Notes: generated by a model from the letters alone, not told the origin. DNA of 64,000 nucleotides from Streptomyces sp. NBC_00370 (GCF_036084755.1 NZ_CP107968.1:8130001-8194000), one strand, 5' to 3'; counted from the first letter of the stretch, positions 25,501 through 33,750 are shown. A program made the numbers and translations.

Positions 25501-26148
25501 ATGACGAACCCTTCTCCCGCCTGGGGCGGCCCGCGATGGCCAGGCGCCGTGCTCGCCGCGGTGGTCATGCTCGCGGGCGTACGCATGATCACCGGCGACG
25601 ACGGTCGTACGGACGGTCCGCCCCGTCCCGCAGCCGCCGACACGGCCGCACTGGGGGCGGCCGCGACGCCGAAACCCGCTGTGCGGTCGCTGCCGCCGTC
25701 CCCACCCACCCGGATCGAGATCCCGGAGATAAGTGTGGACGCTCCGCTGACGGGTCTCGGCCGGGAGTCCGACGACTCGCTGCAGACCCCGCCCGCCGAG
25801 GAGGCGAACCTCGCCGGGTGGGACCAGGCGGGCGTCACGCCGGGCAGCACCGGAACGGCCGTCGTCGCCGGGCACGTCGACACGCGTACCGGCCCCGCCG
25901 TGTTCTACGGCCTCGGCGCGCTGCACAAGAACGCCAAGGTGAGTGTCACGCGTGACGACGGCCGGATCGCCGATTTCACCGTGGACGCGGTCGAGGAGTA
26001 CGAGAAGGACGAGTTCCCCAGCGAGCAGGTGTACCGGCAGGCCACCCGCGCCGAACTGCGACTGATCACCTGCGGTGGCGCCTACAGCAAGAAGAACGGC
26101 TACTCGGGAAACACCGTGGTGTACGCACACCTCACGAAGGTCCGCTGA
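25501..26148 (+). CDS. Class F sortase
   Basis: A 215-residue membrane-anchored transpeptidase. A single N-terminal span (AVLAAVVMLAGVRMIT) is followed by a Pro/Ala linker and the sortase beta-barrel: TRIEIPEISVDAPLTGLG, the catalytic His125 in VAGHVDTRTGP and the catalytic Cys191 in RLITCGGAY. The Arg partner cannot be fixed without alignment. Class F sortases are actinobacterial, and their substrates are poorly defined. The small secreted protein 102 bases upstream is the obvious candidate. It is convergent with the cupin gene, with 13 bases between stops. Confidence 0.88.
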   Translation: MTNPSPAWGGPRWPGAVLAAVVMLAGVRMITGDDGRTDGPPRPAAADTAALGAAATPKPAVRSLPPSPPTRIEIPEISVDAPLTGLGRESDDSLQTPPAEEANLAGWDQAGVTPGSTGTAVVAGHVDTRTGPAVFYGLGALHKNAKVSVTRDDGRIADFTVDAVEEYEKDEFPSEQVYRQATRAELRLITCGGAYSKKNGYSGNTVVYAHLTKVR

Positions 26149-26161
26149 GCGCAGGCAGCCT

Positions 26162-26572
26162 TCACGTCGTGCCGGCGAGGGCGGCGGCGTACTGCTCGTC
26201 GGTGACGGGCTCCAGCCATGTGGCGCCGTCACCGTGGCCGTCGCCGACCACGAGGGCGAGGTGCGCCATCAGGTTGGTGTCGGTGGCGCCGTGCCAATGC
26301 TCCTCACCCGCCGGGCACTTGACGGTCTCGCCGGCATGGACGCGTACGACCTGGCCGTCGCGCGTGCCCACCAGGCCGACGCCGTCGGTGATGTGCAGGA
26401 CCTGGCCCAAGGCGTGGGAGTGCCAGTTGGTGCGTGCGCCCGGGGTGAACCGCACGAGCGCGACGGCCAGCCTGGCCGGCTCGGTGGGAGCCTCGATCAT
26501 GTTGAGGTAGACATCGCCGGTGAAGCGCTCGGCCGGGGCCTTGGCGGTGGGGGTGTCGGTGACGTGTTCCAT
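26162..26572 (-). CDS. Cupin domain protein
   Basis: A 136-residue single-domain cupin. Motif 1 is TNWHSHALGQVLHITDGVGLV (first residues TNWHSH), motif 2 is CPAGEEHWHGAT, together supplying His/Glu metal ligands. It resembles small cupins of the YP_766765/carboxymuconolactone-associated group that ride with SDR genes. Start at ATG 26572 with AAGGAAGAG upstream. It lies 55 bases downstream of the SDR remnant on the same strand and was probably cotranscribed with it; since that promoter region is deleted, expression of this gene may now be altered. Confidence 0.88.
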   Translation of the reverse strand: MEHVTDTPTAKAPAERFTGDVYLNMIEAPTEPARLAVALVRFTPGARTNWHSHALGQVLHITDGVGLVGTRDGQVVRVHAGETVKCPAGEEHWHGATDTNLMAHLALVVGDGHGDGATWLEPVTDEQYAAALAGTT

Positions 26573-26627
26573 GGTTCTCTTCCTTGATCGATCTTGAGGA
26601 CGGGGAGCGGGGGGACCGGTGCGGCAC

Positions 26628-27395
26628 TCAGGCAGCATCGTCGCGTGCCAGGTCCCCACCCAGCTCGCGCGACGCGTCCGCCTGGGCGAGCAGTTCCGCG
26701 GCCTTCGCGGAGACGGCTTCGATCGCGTCGGCGCCCGCGACGAAGCGCGCCGGGGGCTGCTCCTGCCCGGCGATCGTCAGCAGGGCGGCGGCGAGCTTGG
26801 CGGGGTCGCCGGGCTGCTGCCCGTTCATGGACTCCCACGTCTTCCTGGTGGCCGCCGTGCGCTCGGCGTAGTCGTCGACGGACAGCTCCGCCCACGTCGT
26901 GGAGGCGTCCACCAGCAGCTCGGTACGGAAGAAGCCCGGCTCGACGATCGTCGTGCGGATGTTGAACGGCTCCACGTCGTGGCGCAGGGACTCCATGGAG
27001 CCCTCGACCCCGAATTTCGCCGCGGCGTAGGCCACGCGGAATTCGATGCCGATGGCGCCGGCCAGGGACGAGATCGTGATGATGTGCCCGTCGCGCCGGG
27101 CGCGCATGACAGGCAGCACGGCGCGGGTCACGTTCATCTGCCCGAACAGGTTCGTCTCGATCTGCCGGCGCATCTGCGCGTCGGAGATCTCCTCGAAGTA
27201 ACCGGCGTAGAAGTTGGCGGCGTTGTTGACCAGCACGTCGATGCGGCCGAAGCGGTCGACGGCGGCTTGGACGGCGCTGTGCGCGGCGGCAGGGTCGGTG
27301 ATGTCCAGGGGCGTGGCCAGCAGGTCGTCCTGCTCGCCACCGAGCGTTTCGAGGACGCTCCCGGGCCGGCGGCCGGTGGCCACGACACGGTGGCG
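26628..27395 (-). pseudogene. SDR family oxidoreductase, 5' end deleted
   Basis: About 255 codons of a short-chain dehydrogenase are intact, from RVVATGRRPGS through DITDPAAAHSA, IDVLVNNAANF, catalytic Ser in ITISSLAG and Tyr/Lys in YAAAKFGVEG to the C-terminus. The first ~28-30 residues, which hold the TGxxxGxG cofactor motif, are missing: homology stops at about 27395, and the frame upstream encodes unrelated sequence. No start or ribosome site fits the break. The other side of the junction is a headless MmyB regulator on the opposite strand, so one deletion removed both 5' ends. It should be inactive unless a fortuitous start is used. Confidence 0.8.
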
Positions 27396-27882
27396 CGCCC
27401 TGTACTCGCCCCTGTTCACGCAGGACGCGGCCCGTCCCGTCAACCTCGCCCGCTTCCAGTTCCTGGACCCGCGCGGCCATGACTTCTTCCCCGACTGGGA
27501 GGTGGCCCGGAACACCACCGTCGCGCTGCTGCGGACCGAGGCGGGACGCGCTCCCCACGACACCGAGCTGACCGGTCTCGTCGGCGAACTCGTCACCCGC
27601 AGCGAGGAGTTCCGGACGGCCTGGGCCAAGCACAACGTCCGGCTGCATCTGACAGGGCGAAAATCCTTCCGGCATCCCGCCATCGGCGTCTTCCAGCTGG
27701 ACTTCGACGCCATGGACCTGCCCGCGCAGCCCGGGCTGACCCTCACCGCGTACACCGCCGCGCCCGGCACTCCCGACAGCGACGCGCTGCGACTGCTTGC
27801 CAGTTGGGCCGCCACCGAGAACGCCCCGCCGGAGCCCGCGAGCAGCCCGGAGGAGGAACTGCGTCCGTTCCGGCGCCCGTGA
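27395..27882 (+). pseudogene. MmyB-type regulator, N-terminal half deleted
   Basis: The frame WRALYSPLFTQDAARPVNLA onward, with FQFLDPRGHDFFPDWEVA, LVTRSEEFRTAWAKHNVRL, HPAIGVFQLDFDAMDLP and ALRLLASWAA, is the C-terminal ~160 residues of an XRE/MmyB regulator. The helix-turn-helix and the first part of the ligand domain (about 110 residues) are absent, since homology begins at about 27397. It is the partner of the SDR remnant on the other strand, and both breaks coincide. With no DNA-binding domain it cannot regulate as its relatives do. The three intact relatives in the window show what was lost. Confidence 0.8.
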
Positions 27883-27886
27883 CGAT

Positions 27887-28843
27887 TCACCCGGGGATCG
27901 GGTGCGCACCCCCGCTCCGAGCGCGCAGAGCGGCGATGAACCAGGTGAAGACCGGTGTGAGACTGGGGGACGGCGGCCAGCCGTTGATGGTCGACAGAAG
28001 CTGCCAGTAGCGCTCGGCCCGGGGATCGGCGCCGGTCTCCAACCGGGTGAGGAGCCATTGCCGCAGATCGGCGTCGTCGGCGCGGCCGAACACGTCGGCG
28101 TAGCGGGCGGCCAGCGAATCGACAACAGGCGCAGCCCGGTCGGACGTCGGCTCGATATCCGCCGCGCGCGCTGCTTCGACCTGCTCACGTACTGCCGCCG
28201 TCAGCTCATGATGCAGCCCCGCCGTGTCGCCCTGCGCCCGGTCGGCCGCCTGCTGCTCGACCATCTTCCGGATGGCGGCCCGGAAGTCCGTGTCCTGGCA
28301 GAGTTCGCCGAGTTCGACCCACGCCTCGACCTGCTCGGGCGCCGGGTCGTCGGGGAGTTGGGGCATGGCCGAACGCATCATGGCGACGAACTCCGGATGG
28401 GCGTCGAGGCCGCCGAAGGTGTCGTCGATGAAGTCGTTCACCAGTCGTTGCCGTTCGCTGTCGGAGAGTTTGGCGAGTCTGTGCACGAGATCCAACTCCT
28501 CTTGTGTGGGCCCGCGTTCGGCTACCACCCGCAGTACGGCCCGGCGCAGCCGCAGAGTGCGGATCTGCACGTCCAGGGCGTCGGCGTGCGCCGAGGCGAC
28601 CTCGGGCAGGGAGGCTTCCCGGTCGAGGACCTTCCTGATGGCGGCGAGGTCAAGTCCGAGTTCGCGCAGGGTACGCACGAGATCGAGACGCGTGACGGCG
28701 TCGATGTCGTAGAGCCGGTAGCCGGCCGGGCTTCGGTCGGTCGGCGGCACGATCCCCGCGTCGGAGTAGAACCGAATGGTCTTCACCGTCAGCCCGGTTC
28801 GCCGGGCAAGGTCACCAATCGCGTAGAGCGCGTCGCCGTTCAT
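27887..28843 (-). CDS. MerR family transcriptional regulator
   Basis: A 318-residue regulator: MerR HTH in residues 1-72 (YAIGDLARRTGLTVKTIRFY, GYRLYDIDAVTRLDLVRTL) and coiled coil near 85-115. A long all-helical C-terminal domain (EFVAMMRSAMPQLPDDPAPE, AERYWQLLSTINGWPPSP) is seen in a streptomycete MerR subgroup and is presumed to sense a ligand. GTGGAGGAC precedes ATG 28843. Its own promoter shows the 19-bp spacer and central palindrome of MerR targets, so it is autoregulated and may also drive the divergent methyltransferase at 28919. Confidence 0.9.
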   Translation of the reverse strand: MNGDALYAIGDLARRTGLTVKTIRFYSDAGIVPPTDRSPAGYRLYDIDAVTRLDLVRTLRELGLDLAAIRKVLDREASLPEVASAHADALDVQIRTLRLRRAVLRVVAERGPTQEELDLVHRLAKLSDSERQRLVNDFIDDTFGGLDAHPEFVAMMRSAMPQLPDDPAPEQVEAWVELGELCQDTDFRAAIRKMVEQQAADRAQGDTAGLHHELTAAVREQVEAARAADIEPTSDRAAPVVDSLAARYADVFGRADDADLRQWLLTRLETGADPRAERYWQLLSTINGWPPSPSLTPVFTWFIAALRARSGGAHPIPG

Positions 28844-28850
28844 GTCCTCC

Positions 28851-28881
28851 ACTCTGCTGTCTCCCCCTGGGGGAGACTCAA
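28851..28881 (-). promoter_or_regulatory. MerR-type promoter with 19-bp spacer
   Basis: Read on the minus strand: -35 TTGAGT (28876-28881), spacer of exactly 19 bases, -10 CAGAGT (28851-28856). The spacer is filled by a perfect 9+1+9 palindrome, GTCTCCCCCTGGGGGAGAC at 28859-28877. This is the classic over-long spacer that MerR activators unwind. The -10 box is only 7 bases from the ATG, so the transcript may be leaderless or nearly so. Confidence 0.8.
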
Positions 28882-28918
28882 GGGGTTGAACTCGCGCCGG
28901 ACCGGCCAGGCTGACGGT

Positions 28919-29698
28919 GTGAATCAGGATGAACGAGCACGTCACGCCTCCTCGTTCGGTGCGGCGGCAGTCGCGTACGCCCAACACCGACCGGATTACG
29001 CGCAGGCCGCGGTGGGCTGGGCGCTGGAGCCCGCACCCGGCCCGCGCGTCCTCGACCTCGGCGCGGGGACAGGCAAGCTGACCGCGACGCTGGTCGGCCT
29101 GGGTGCCGAAGTCGTCGCGGTCGAGCCGGACGCGGCGATGCTGGCCGAGCTGCACCGCTCGCTGCCGGGTGTCCGCGCCCTGCGGGGGAGCGCCGAGGCG
29201 ATACCGCTGCCGGACGCGTCCGTCGATGCCGTACTGGCCGGCAACGCCATGCACTGGTTCGACATGGCCGTCGCGGGCCCCGAGATCGCCAGGGTCCTCA
29301 GTCCCATGGGCGTCCTGGCCGGCCTCTGGAACGTCATGGACGACCAGGTCGAGTGGGTGGCCGGGCTCGCCCGGGTCGGCGGCAGCGCGGCGGTCGGCCC
29401 GCGTGACACGCCCACGAGCTGGCGCGCCGAGACCGCCGGCGCACACCTCCCGAAGACCGGCGCCGCCGCCCGCTTCGGCTCTCCGGAACAGTCCGAGTTC
29501 CCCCACGGCCAGCGCCGCACCGCCGGCTCACTCGTCGCCACGCTCGCGACCCGCGCGGGGATGCTGGTCATGCCGGAAGAGGAACGGTGCACCACGCTGG
29601 ACCGGATCGCCGCTTTCCTCGCGAGCACACCGGAGACCGCCCACGGCGATTTCACCCTCCCGATGCTGACCGCCGTACTGCGCACGCGCCGGCTGTGA
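28919..29698 (+). CDS. Class I SAM-dependent methyltransferase
   Basis: A 259-residue methyltransferase. Motif I is VLDLGAGTGKLTATLV, followed by the acidic VVAVEPDAAML, the LPDASVDAVLAGNAMHWFD block and IARVLSPMGVLAGLWNVMDD, typical of the UbiE/Methyltransf_11 group. The C-terminal half is less conserved. The GTG at 28919 gives the usual opening NQDERARHASSFGAAAVAYA. The methyl acceptor is unknown. It is divergent from the MerR gene across 75 bases, so the MerR palindrome probably affects it as well. Confidence 0.87.
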   Translation: MNQDERARHASSFGAAAVAYAQHRPDYAQAAVGWALEPAPGPRVLDLGAGTGKLTATLVGLGAEVVAVEPDAAMLAELHRSLPGVRALRGSAEAIPLPDASVDAVLAGNAMHWFDMAVAGPEIARVLSPMGVLAGLWNVMDDQVEWVAGLARVGGSAAVGPRDTPTSWRAETAGAHLPKTGAAARFGSPEQSEFPHGQRRTAGSLVATLATRAGMLVMPEEERCTTLDRIAAFLASTPETAHGDFTLPMLTAVLRTRRL

Positions 29699-29722
29699 CT
29701 GCCGGGCACGTCGCCCCGCCGC

Positions 29723-30709
29723 CTACGGCGCTAAGGGGGACCCCGAGAAGTGGTGCCGGTAGTCCGTCGGCGTGGCGCCGAAGGCCGAGCGGAACGCCCG
29801 GGTGAAGGTCGGGTGGTTCTTAAAGCCCCAGCGGGTCGCTATCCGGTGGACCGGTACGCCGCGCAGCGCCGGGTCGGTGAGGTCGCGGCGGGCGCTTTCG
29901 AGGCGTTGGTCGCGGACCCAGGCGGCGACAGTCGAGTCGCGTGCCAGGAACAGGCGGTGCAAGTAGCCGACCGAGATGTGGTGAGCGGCGGCGATGGTGC
30001 CCGGCGACAGCTCCGGATCCCCCAGCCGCTGGCGGACGAACCTGTCGATGCGCATCATCAGCATGCGCTGCGGCGATTCGTCCATCACCTCGGCCTCCGC
30101 GTCGAGATGGTGGGCCATGACGGCGGTCAGCAGATCCTGGACGAGCGTACCCAACCGAGGCAGATCGGTCGGACGGTAACCACTGGCGTCGGTGGTCGCT
30201 CCGGTGAGGAACTGGGCCAGTACGCCGCCGAACCCCGTCCGGCCCGACAGCGGCCGCGCCACAAGCCGCTCGACGCCCGCCGGGGGCAGCGCGAGCAGGG
30301 CCCGGGGGATGTGTGCGCGCAGCAGCCGGGGCTGCTGCTCCGCCCCGGCGACGATCCGCAGCCGGAACGGGCGCGAACTGTCGTACAGCGCCAAGTCCGG
30401 GGCGCTCAGCACCGCTTCCCTGCCGGCCTGGCTCACCACCAGGTGTCCGTCCAACGGCATGACGGCGCAGTAGAGTTCGGGATCGGCGCGCCGGATCAGC
30501 TTCGGCGTCCGCAGCACGTCCGCCGCCGAGAGCGCCAGATCCACCACGTTCACAGCCGCGAGGTCCACCGCCCGCACCGTCGCGTGGAAGTCCTTCGGCG
30601 CCTCGCTGACCAGCTCCATGGGGTGCTCGCCGGAGAGGAAGAACTCGTTCAGCGTGGCCAGACGTTTCCCCGGCGGCAGGTCCTGGCTGCGGTACATCGT
30701 CTCGAACAT
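29723..30709 (-). CDS. AraC family transcriptional regulator
   Basis: A 328-residue regulator. The C-terminal ~100 residues are the double HTH: LSPGTIAAAHHISVGYLHRL, then VPVHRIATRWGFKNHPTFTR and AFRSAFGATPTDYR. The N-terminal ~200 residues match the AraC-binding-like domain of the NdoR/FeaR type (for example LYCAVMPLDGHLVVSQAG), which senses small organic ligands in catabolic circuits. GGGAGAAACGA supports ATG 30709. It is divergent from the VOC-family gene at 30807 across 97 bases, its likely target. Confidence 0.92.
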   Translation of the reverse strand: MFETMYRSQDLPPGKRLATLNEFFLSGEHPMELVSEAPKDFHATVRAVDLAAVNVVDLALSAADVLRTPKLIRRADPELYCAVMPLDGHLVVSQAGREAVLSAPDLALYDSSRPFRLRIVAGAEQQPRLLRAHIPRALLALPPAGVERLVARPLSGRTGFGGVLAQFLTGATTDASGYRPTDLPRLGTLVQDLLTAVMAHHLDAEAEVMDESPQRMLMMRIDRFVRQRLGDPELSPGTIAAAHHISVGYLHRLFLARDSTVAAWVRDQRLESARRDLTDPALRGVPVHRIATRWGFKNHPTFTRAFRSAFGATPTDYRHHFSGSPLAP

Positions 30710-30806
30710 TCGTTTCTCCCGGCCGCAATCGTAACGTCCGGCGGCAGCGCAGCCGGCCCGGCCCCGAGGCGGTGGCCGGAATCCGTTCGACGGTGACAAA
30801 CGCGTC

Positions 30807-31196
30807 ATGGACACTGACGCGATGACGCGTAACCACTGGGTCGGAGTGACCGTCGACTGTCTGGACGTGGAGCGAGTGGCGGGCTTCTGGAGCGCCTTGC
30901 TGGACCGCCCTCAGGGGCCCTCCCAACCCGGCTGGATCTACCTCGGCCGCCCCGGGGACGCACACCCCCGCCTCGTCTTCCAGCCCGTGACCGAGCCGAA
31001 GCACGGCAAGGTACGCCTGCACCTCGACGTCGCGGTCGACGACATCGACCAGGGCATGGCCCAAGTCGTCTCGCTCGGAGGCCGGTTCACCGGCGAACGG
31101 CACGACTACGACGAAGGCGCCGTCGTCGTGATGGCCGATCCCGAGGGCCATGAGTTCTGTCTGGTCGAGTACTACGGACCAACGGCGACGGAGTAA
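30807..31196 (+). CDS. VOC/glyoxalase-like family protein
   Basis: A 129-residue protein with the paired beta-alpha-beta-beta-beta modules of the vicinal-oxygen-chelate fold: NHWVGVTVDCLDVERVAGFW and KVRLHLDVAVDDIDQGMAQV, ending VMADPEGHEFCLVEY. The final Glu and an early His are the usual metal ligands. Members include dioxygenases, resistance proteins and isomerases; the reaction cannot be assigned. A second in-frame ATG (30822) is possible. It is divergent from the AraC regulator at 30709. Confidence 0.88.
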   Translation: MDTDAMTRNHWVGVTVDCLDVERVAGFWSALLDRPQGPSQPGWIYLGRPGDAHPRLVFQPVTEPKHGKVRLHLDVAVDDIDQGMAQVVSLGGRFTGERHDYDEGAVVVMADPEGHEFCLVEYYGPTATE

Positions 31197-31331
31197 GTCG
31201 TGCGGGACTACGACGCCCCCCGTGCCCCGCGTCGCGAAACACCCGGACGGCCCACGATGCTTCCAGCCGCTGCCGGCGTCTGCGTATAGTCCTGCCGGGG
31301 CTGACTTCGGCCGGGACGCGAGGAGTTCTTG

Positions 31332-32123
31332 GTGAGTGCCGATCCTTCCCCTCCCCGTCGGCTGCCGTGGACGCGTGCGCTGGACGAGTTCGCCCTGACG
31401 ACCGTCCTGTTGTTCATCACGGTGACGGTCGTGCGCTGGCTGCGCGATCCGGGCTCCGCCCTCTATCTCGCCGACCTGTACGTGGCGCTCGGTGTGATCG
31501 GTGTGGTGAGCGGGTCTGTGCTGACGTCGCTGATCCTCAGTCCGCCCGGCAGGCGTAGCGGGGGACACATGAACCCGTGTGTGACGGTGGCCCTGTGGCT
31601 GATGGACGCCTTTCCGGGCCGCAGTGTCGTGCCCTACGTCCTCGCCCAGCTCGCGGGTTCGGTGGTCGGGACAGGACTGGCCCGGCTGGTGTGGGGTGGC
31701 GCGGTGTCGCACCCCTCGGTCGCGCACGCCGTGATCAGGCCCGCCGCCACCTGGCGTCCTGCGGACGTCTTCCTCGCCGAGGCGGGAGCGATGATGGCGC
31801 TGATCGTCCTGGTCGGCTTCATCCTGGGGTACCCACGCGCCGTCCCCGTGCTGCCGTACGTCATCGGCGGGTCCGTAGCCCTGGTGATCGCACTGCTGGG
31901 TCCCAGAAGCGGCGGCTCGATCAACCCCGCCCGCCAACTGGGCCCGGCAGTGTTCTCCGGACAGACCACCGATCTGTGGATCTACCTGATCGCGCCCGTC
32001 CTGGGCGCTGTCCTCGGCTCCGCGACCTTCCACCTCTTCATCTGGCGCTTCAACGCCTGTCGGCCCCTCACCTACAAGCTGGCGGGTGACGACGGGGAGA
32101 AGGGGGCGGCGGGCAGCCACTAG
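31332..32123 (+). CDS. Aquaporin (MIP) family channel
   Basis: A 263-residue membrane protein with six hydrophobic segments and two MIP half-helix loops. The first loop reads GGHMNPCVTVALW, so the usual NPA is NPC. The second reads GGSINPARQLGPAVF, a normal NPA. The start is GTG 31332, six bases after AGGAG at 31321-31325; the TTG one codon earlier is less likely. Water, glycerol or another small neutral solute is the expected cargo. It stands alone, convergent with the Rrf2 gene. Confidence 0.9.
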   Translation: MSADPSPPRRLPWTRALDEFALTTVLLFITVTVVRWLRDPGSALYLADLYVALGVIGVVSGSVLTSLILSPPGRRSGGHMNPCVTVALWLMDAFPGRSVVPYVLAQLAGSVVGTGLARLVWGGAVSHPSVAHAVIRPAATWRPADVFLAEAGAMMALIVLVGFILGYPRAVPVLPYVIGGSVALVIALLGPRSGGSINPARQLGPAVFSGQTTDLWIYLIAPVLGAVLGSATFHLFIWRFNACRPLTYKLAGDDGEKGAAGSH

Positions 32124-32141
32124 CGAGGAGCGCGGCAGGGC

Positions 32142-32190
32142 GACGGCCTATCGGGAGGGCGACGGCCTATCCGGCAAGGCGACGGCCTAT
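32142..32190. repeat. Three copies of a 10-14 bp direct repeat
   Basis: GACGGCCTAT recurs at 32142-32151, 32161-32170 and 32181-32190, each inside a GGCGACGGCCTATC context, at 19-20 base spacing. The array lies between the convergent aquaporin and Rrf2 genes, and the third copy contains the Rrf2 stop codon. Each copy gives TAG on the minus strand. The purpose is unknown; slippage from the gene's end is one explanation. Confidence 0.8.
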
Positions 32191-32618
32191 CGGGCCGCCA
32201 GGGTCGCCCGGAGCACGTCGGCCAGCGTCGTCCGTGACAGTTGGGCGCGCAGCCCGTCCTCCACGCCGTCGTAGATCTCCTGCAGCGCCGGCTGGATTCC
32301 CGCGCCCACCACACAGGCCTGGTTCGGCGGCGCGTGGTGCATGGAGAACAGCGGGCTGGGCTCCACCGCCTCGTACACGTCCAGCAGCGTCATGTCCTCA
32401 AGGCTCCGGGCCAGGCGCCACCCCGCGCCCACCCCGCGCCGCGACTCGACGAGCCCCGCTTCCCGTAGCCGGCCGAGCAGGCGCCGAATCACCACGGGGT
32501 TGGTGTTCGCGCTGTCGGCGATCTGCTCCGACGTGGCGACGTCGTGACCTTGCTGCTGGTACAGCCCGATCCAGGCCACGGCGTGTGCCGCGATCGTCAG
32601 TCTGCTGTTGGCGCTCAT
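32187..32618 (-). CDS. Rrf2 family transcriptional regulator
   Basis: A 143-residue winged-helix repressor. The family opening NSRLTIAAHAVAWIGLYQQQ is followed by TSEQIADSANTNPVVIRRLL (recognition helix) and VESRRGVGAGWRLAR (wing). Only one Cys follows (NQACVVG), so it lacks the three-Cys iron-sulfur site of NsrR/IscR and is closer to the YwnA-type, perhaps thiol-sensing. ATG 32618 matches relatives; there is no Shine-Dalgarno, and an in-frame ATG at 32645 exists. It follows the NAD-binding epimerase on the same strand by 61 bases, a frequent pairing in which Rrf2 controls that enzyme. Confidence 0.9.
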   Translation of the reverse strand: MSANSRLTIAAHAVAWIGLYQQQGHDVATSEQIADSANTNPVVIRRLLGRLREAGLVESRRGVGAGWRLARSLEDMTLLDVYEAVEPSPLFSMHHAPPNQACVVGAGIQPALQEIYDGVEDGLRAQLSRTTLADVLRATLAAR

Positions 32619-32644
32619 CGCGCAATTGTGCACGGAGCGCTTCA

Positions 32645-32660
32645 TAGTCGCAACGACAGT
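32645..32660. promoter_or_regulatory. Candidate Rrf2 operator
   Basis: Small dyad GTCG-CAA-CGAC (32647-32657), imperfectly extended on both sides, in the gap between the epimerase stop and the Rrf2 start. Its position suits autoregulation, but the repeat is short. Confidence 0.35.
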
Positions 32661-32679
32661 GGTTACGAGAGGCGGACCG

Positions 32680-33561
32680 TCAGATCACCGGAGCGTCCTG
32701 GGCCACGAAGCCGGAGCGCCACGTCGAGTGCTCCGGACGCCAACCCCGCGACCGGGCCAGCCGGTTGCTTGCTCCGCGCGCCCAGCTCTGCCGTCCCGAA
32801 GTGGCTTCGGGCGCCGGCAGTCCACGGGCGGCGGCGAAGACCGGCACCCACGCACGTCCCGGCGCGGGCTCGTCGTCCACGATGTTGACCGGTCCGGAGG
32901 GCCAGTCGAGCGCGGCGACGGCGGCGCGAGCGGCGTCCGCGACGTGCAGGAACGAGTTGACGGAGTCATCCGCAGCGACGCTCCCGAGGAACGGCGCGTC
33001 CGGGTCGCCGGCCAGCGCCGCTGCCGCCGGACCGCCCGGCTCGTACCAGGTGCCCGGGCCGTACAGGACGCCGTACCGCAGCGACACCGCTGTGCCCACT
33101 TCGGCGGCCGTCTCCTCCAGCGCCTGGATGCCGACGGCGATCCTGCCGCGCGGCTCCGCCGCGGCGAGGTCGAGCGGGTCTGTCTCGTCGGCCGGCTCGT
33201 CGCCCGGGGCGTACGCCCAGGAGATCGACTGGACGACGATCCTCGGCACCCCGGCGGACGTGGCCGCGTCGACCAAGTTGCGGGTCCCTTCGCCGCGCAG
33301 CCGGTTCGTCGCCTCCCCGTTCGCCTCCGCCAGATCGGTGAGCTGGTGGATCACCGCGTCCGGCGCGGCCTCCTTCACCGCCTCGTGCAGGCTGTCCCGG
33401 TCGAACACGTCCACCTGGGCGGCTGACGCACCGAGCCGCCGTACGCGGTCGGCGCCTGCGGGCGTACGAGAGGTGCCCGTGACCTGGTGCCCTGCGTCCA
33501 GCAGCAGAGGGACGAGCAGACGGCCCACCGCACCGGTCGCGCCCGCGACGAATACACGCAT
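32680..33561 (-). CDS. NAD(P)-dependent epimerase/dehydratase family protein
   Basis: A 293-residue extended/atypical SDR. The N-terminal Rossmann motif is RVFVAGATGAVGRLLVPLLL; then AQVDVFDRDSLHEAV, AVIHQLTDL, RIVVQSISWAYAPG, and a partner-binding SLRYGVLYGPGTWYEPGG that replaces the YxxxK of classical enzymes. It resembles the NmrA/epimerase-like proteins often paired with Rrf2 repressors. GGAGGAAACC fixes ATG 33561. It is divergent from the TetR gene at 33795, with a palindrome between. Confidence 0.9.
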   Translation of the reverse strand: MRVFVAGATGAVGRLLVPLLLDAGHQVTGTSRTPAGADRVRRLGASAAQVDVFDRDSLHEAVKEAAPDAVIHQLTDLAEANGEATNRLRGEGTRNLVDAATSAGVPRIVVQSISWAYAPGDEPADETDPLDLAAAEPRGRIAVGIQALEETAAEVGTAVSLRYGVLYGPGTWYEPGGPAAAALAGDPDAPFLGSVAADDSVNSFLHVADAARAAVAALDWPSGPVNIVDDEPAPGRAWVPVFAAARGLPAPEATSGRQSWARGASNRLARSRGWRPEHSTWRSGFVAQDAPVI

Positions 33562-33750
33562 GGTTTCCTCCTCTGCCCGGTCCGGTCGAGCGGGGTGTGC
33601 GCCGCTCATGGTCGTACTCACTACGCTAGGCGACCAATGGCCTCGGCGTGTGGTCCACTCTCGCCGCGTAAGCCTGGGCCATTCGAAAAAGGGCGACGGA
33701 CCGTGGCGCGCGGGGAAGGCGGGCTCACCGGATTGCTCCGCGCCGGAGTA

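Noticed and set aside
24238..26232. 664-codon minus-strand open frame across slipin and sortase genes
   Set aside because: Antisense shadow crossing three well-supported plus-strand genes.
32142..32190. Possible CRISPR array
   Set aside because: Units are too short, spacing is under 10 bases, and there are no cas genes.
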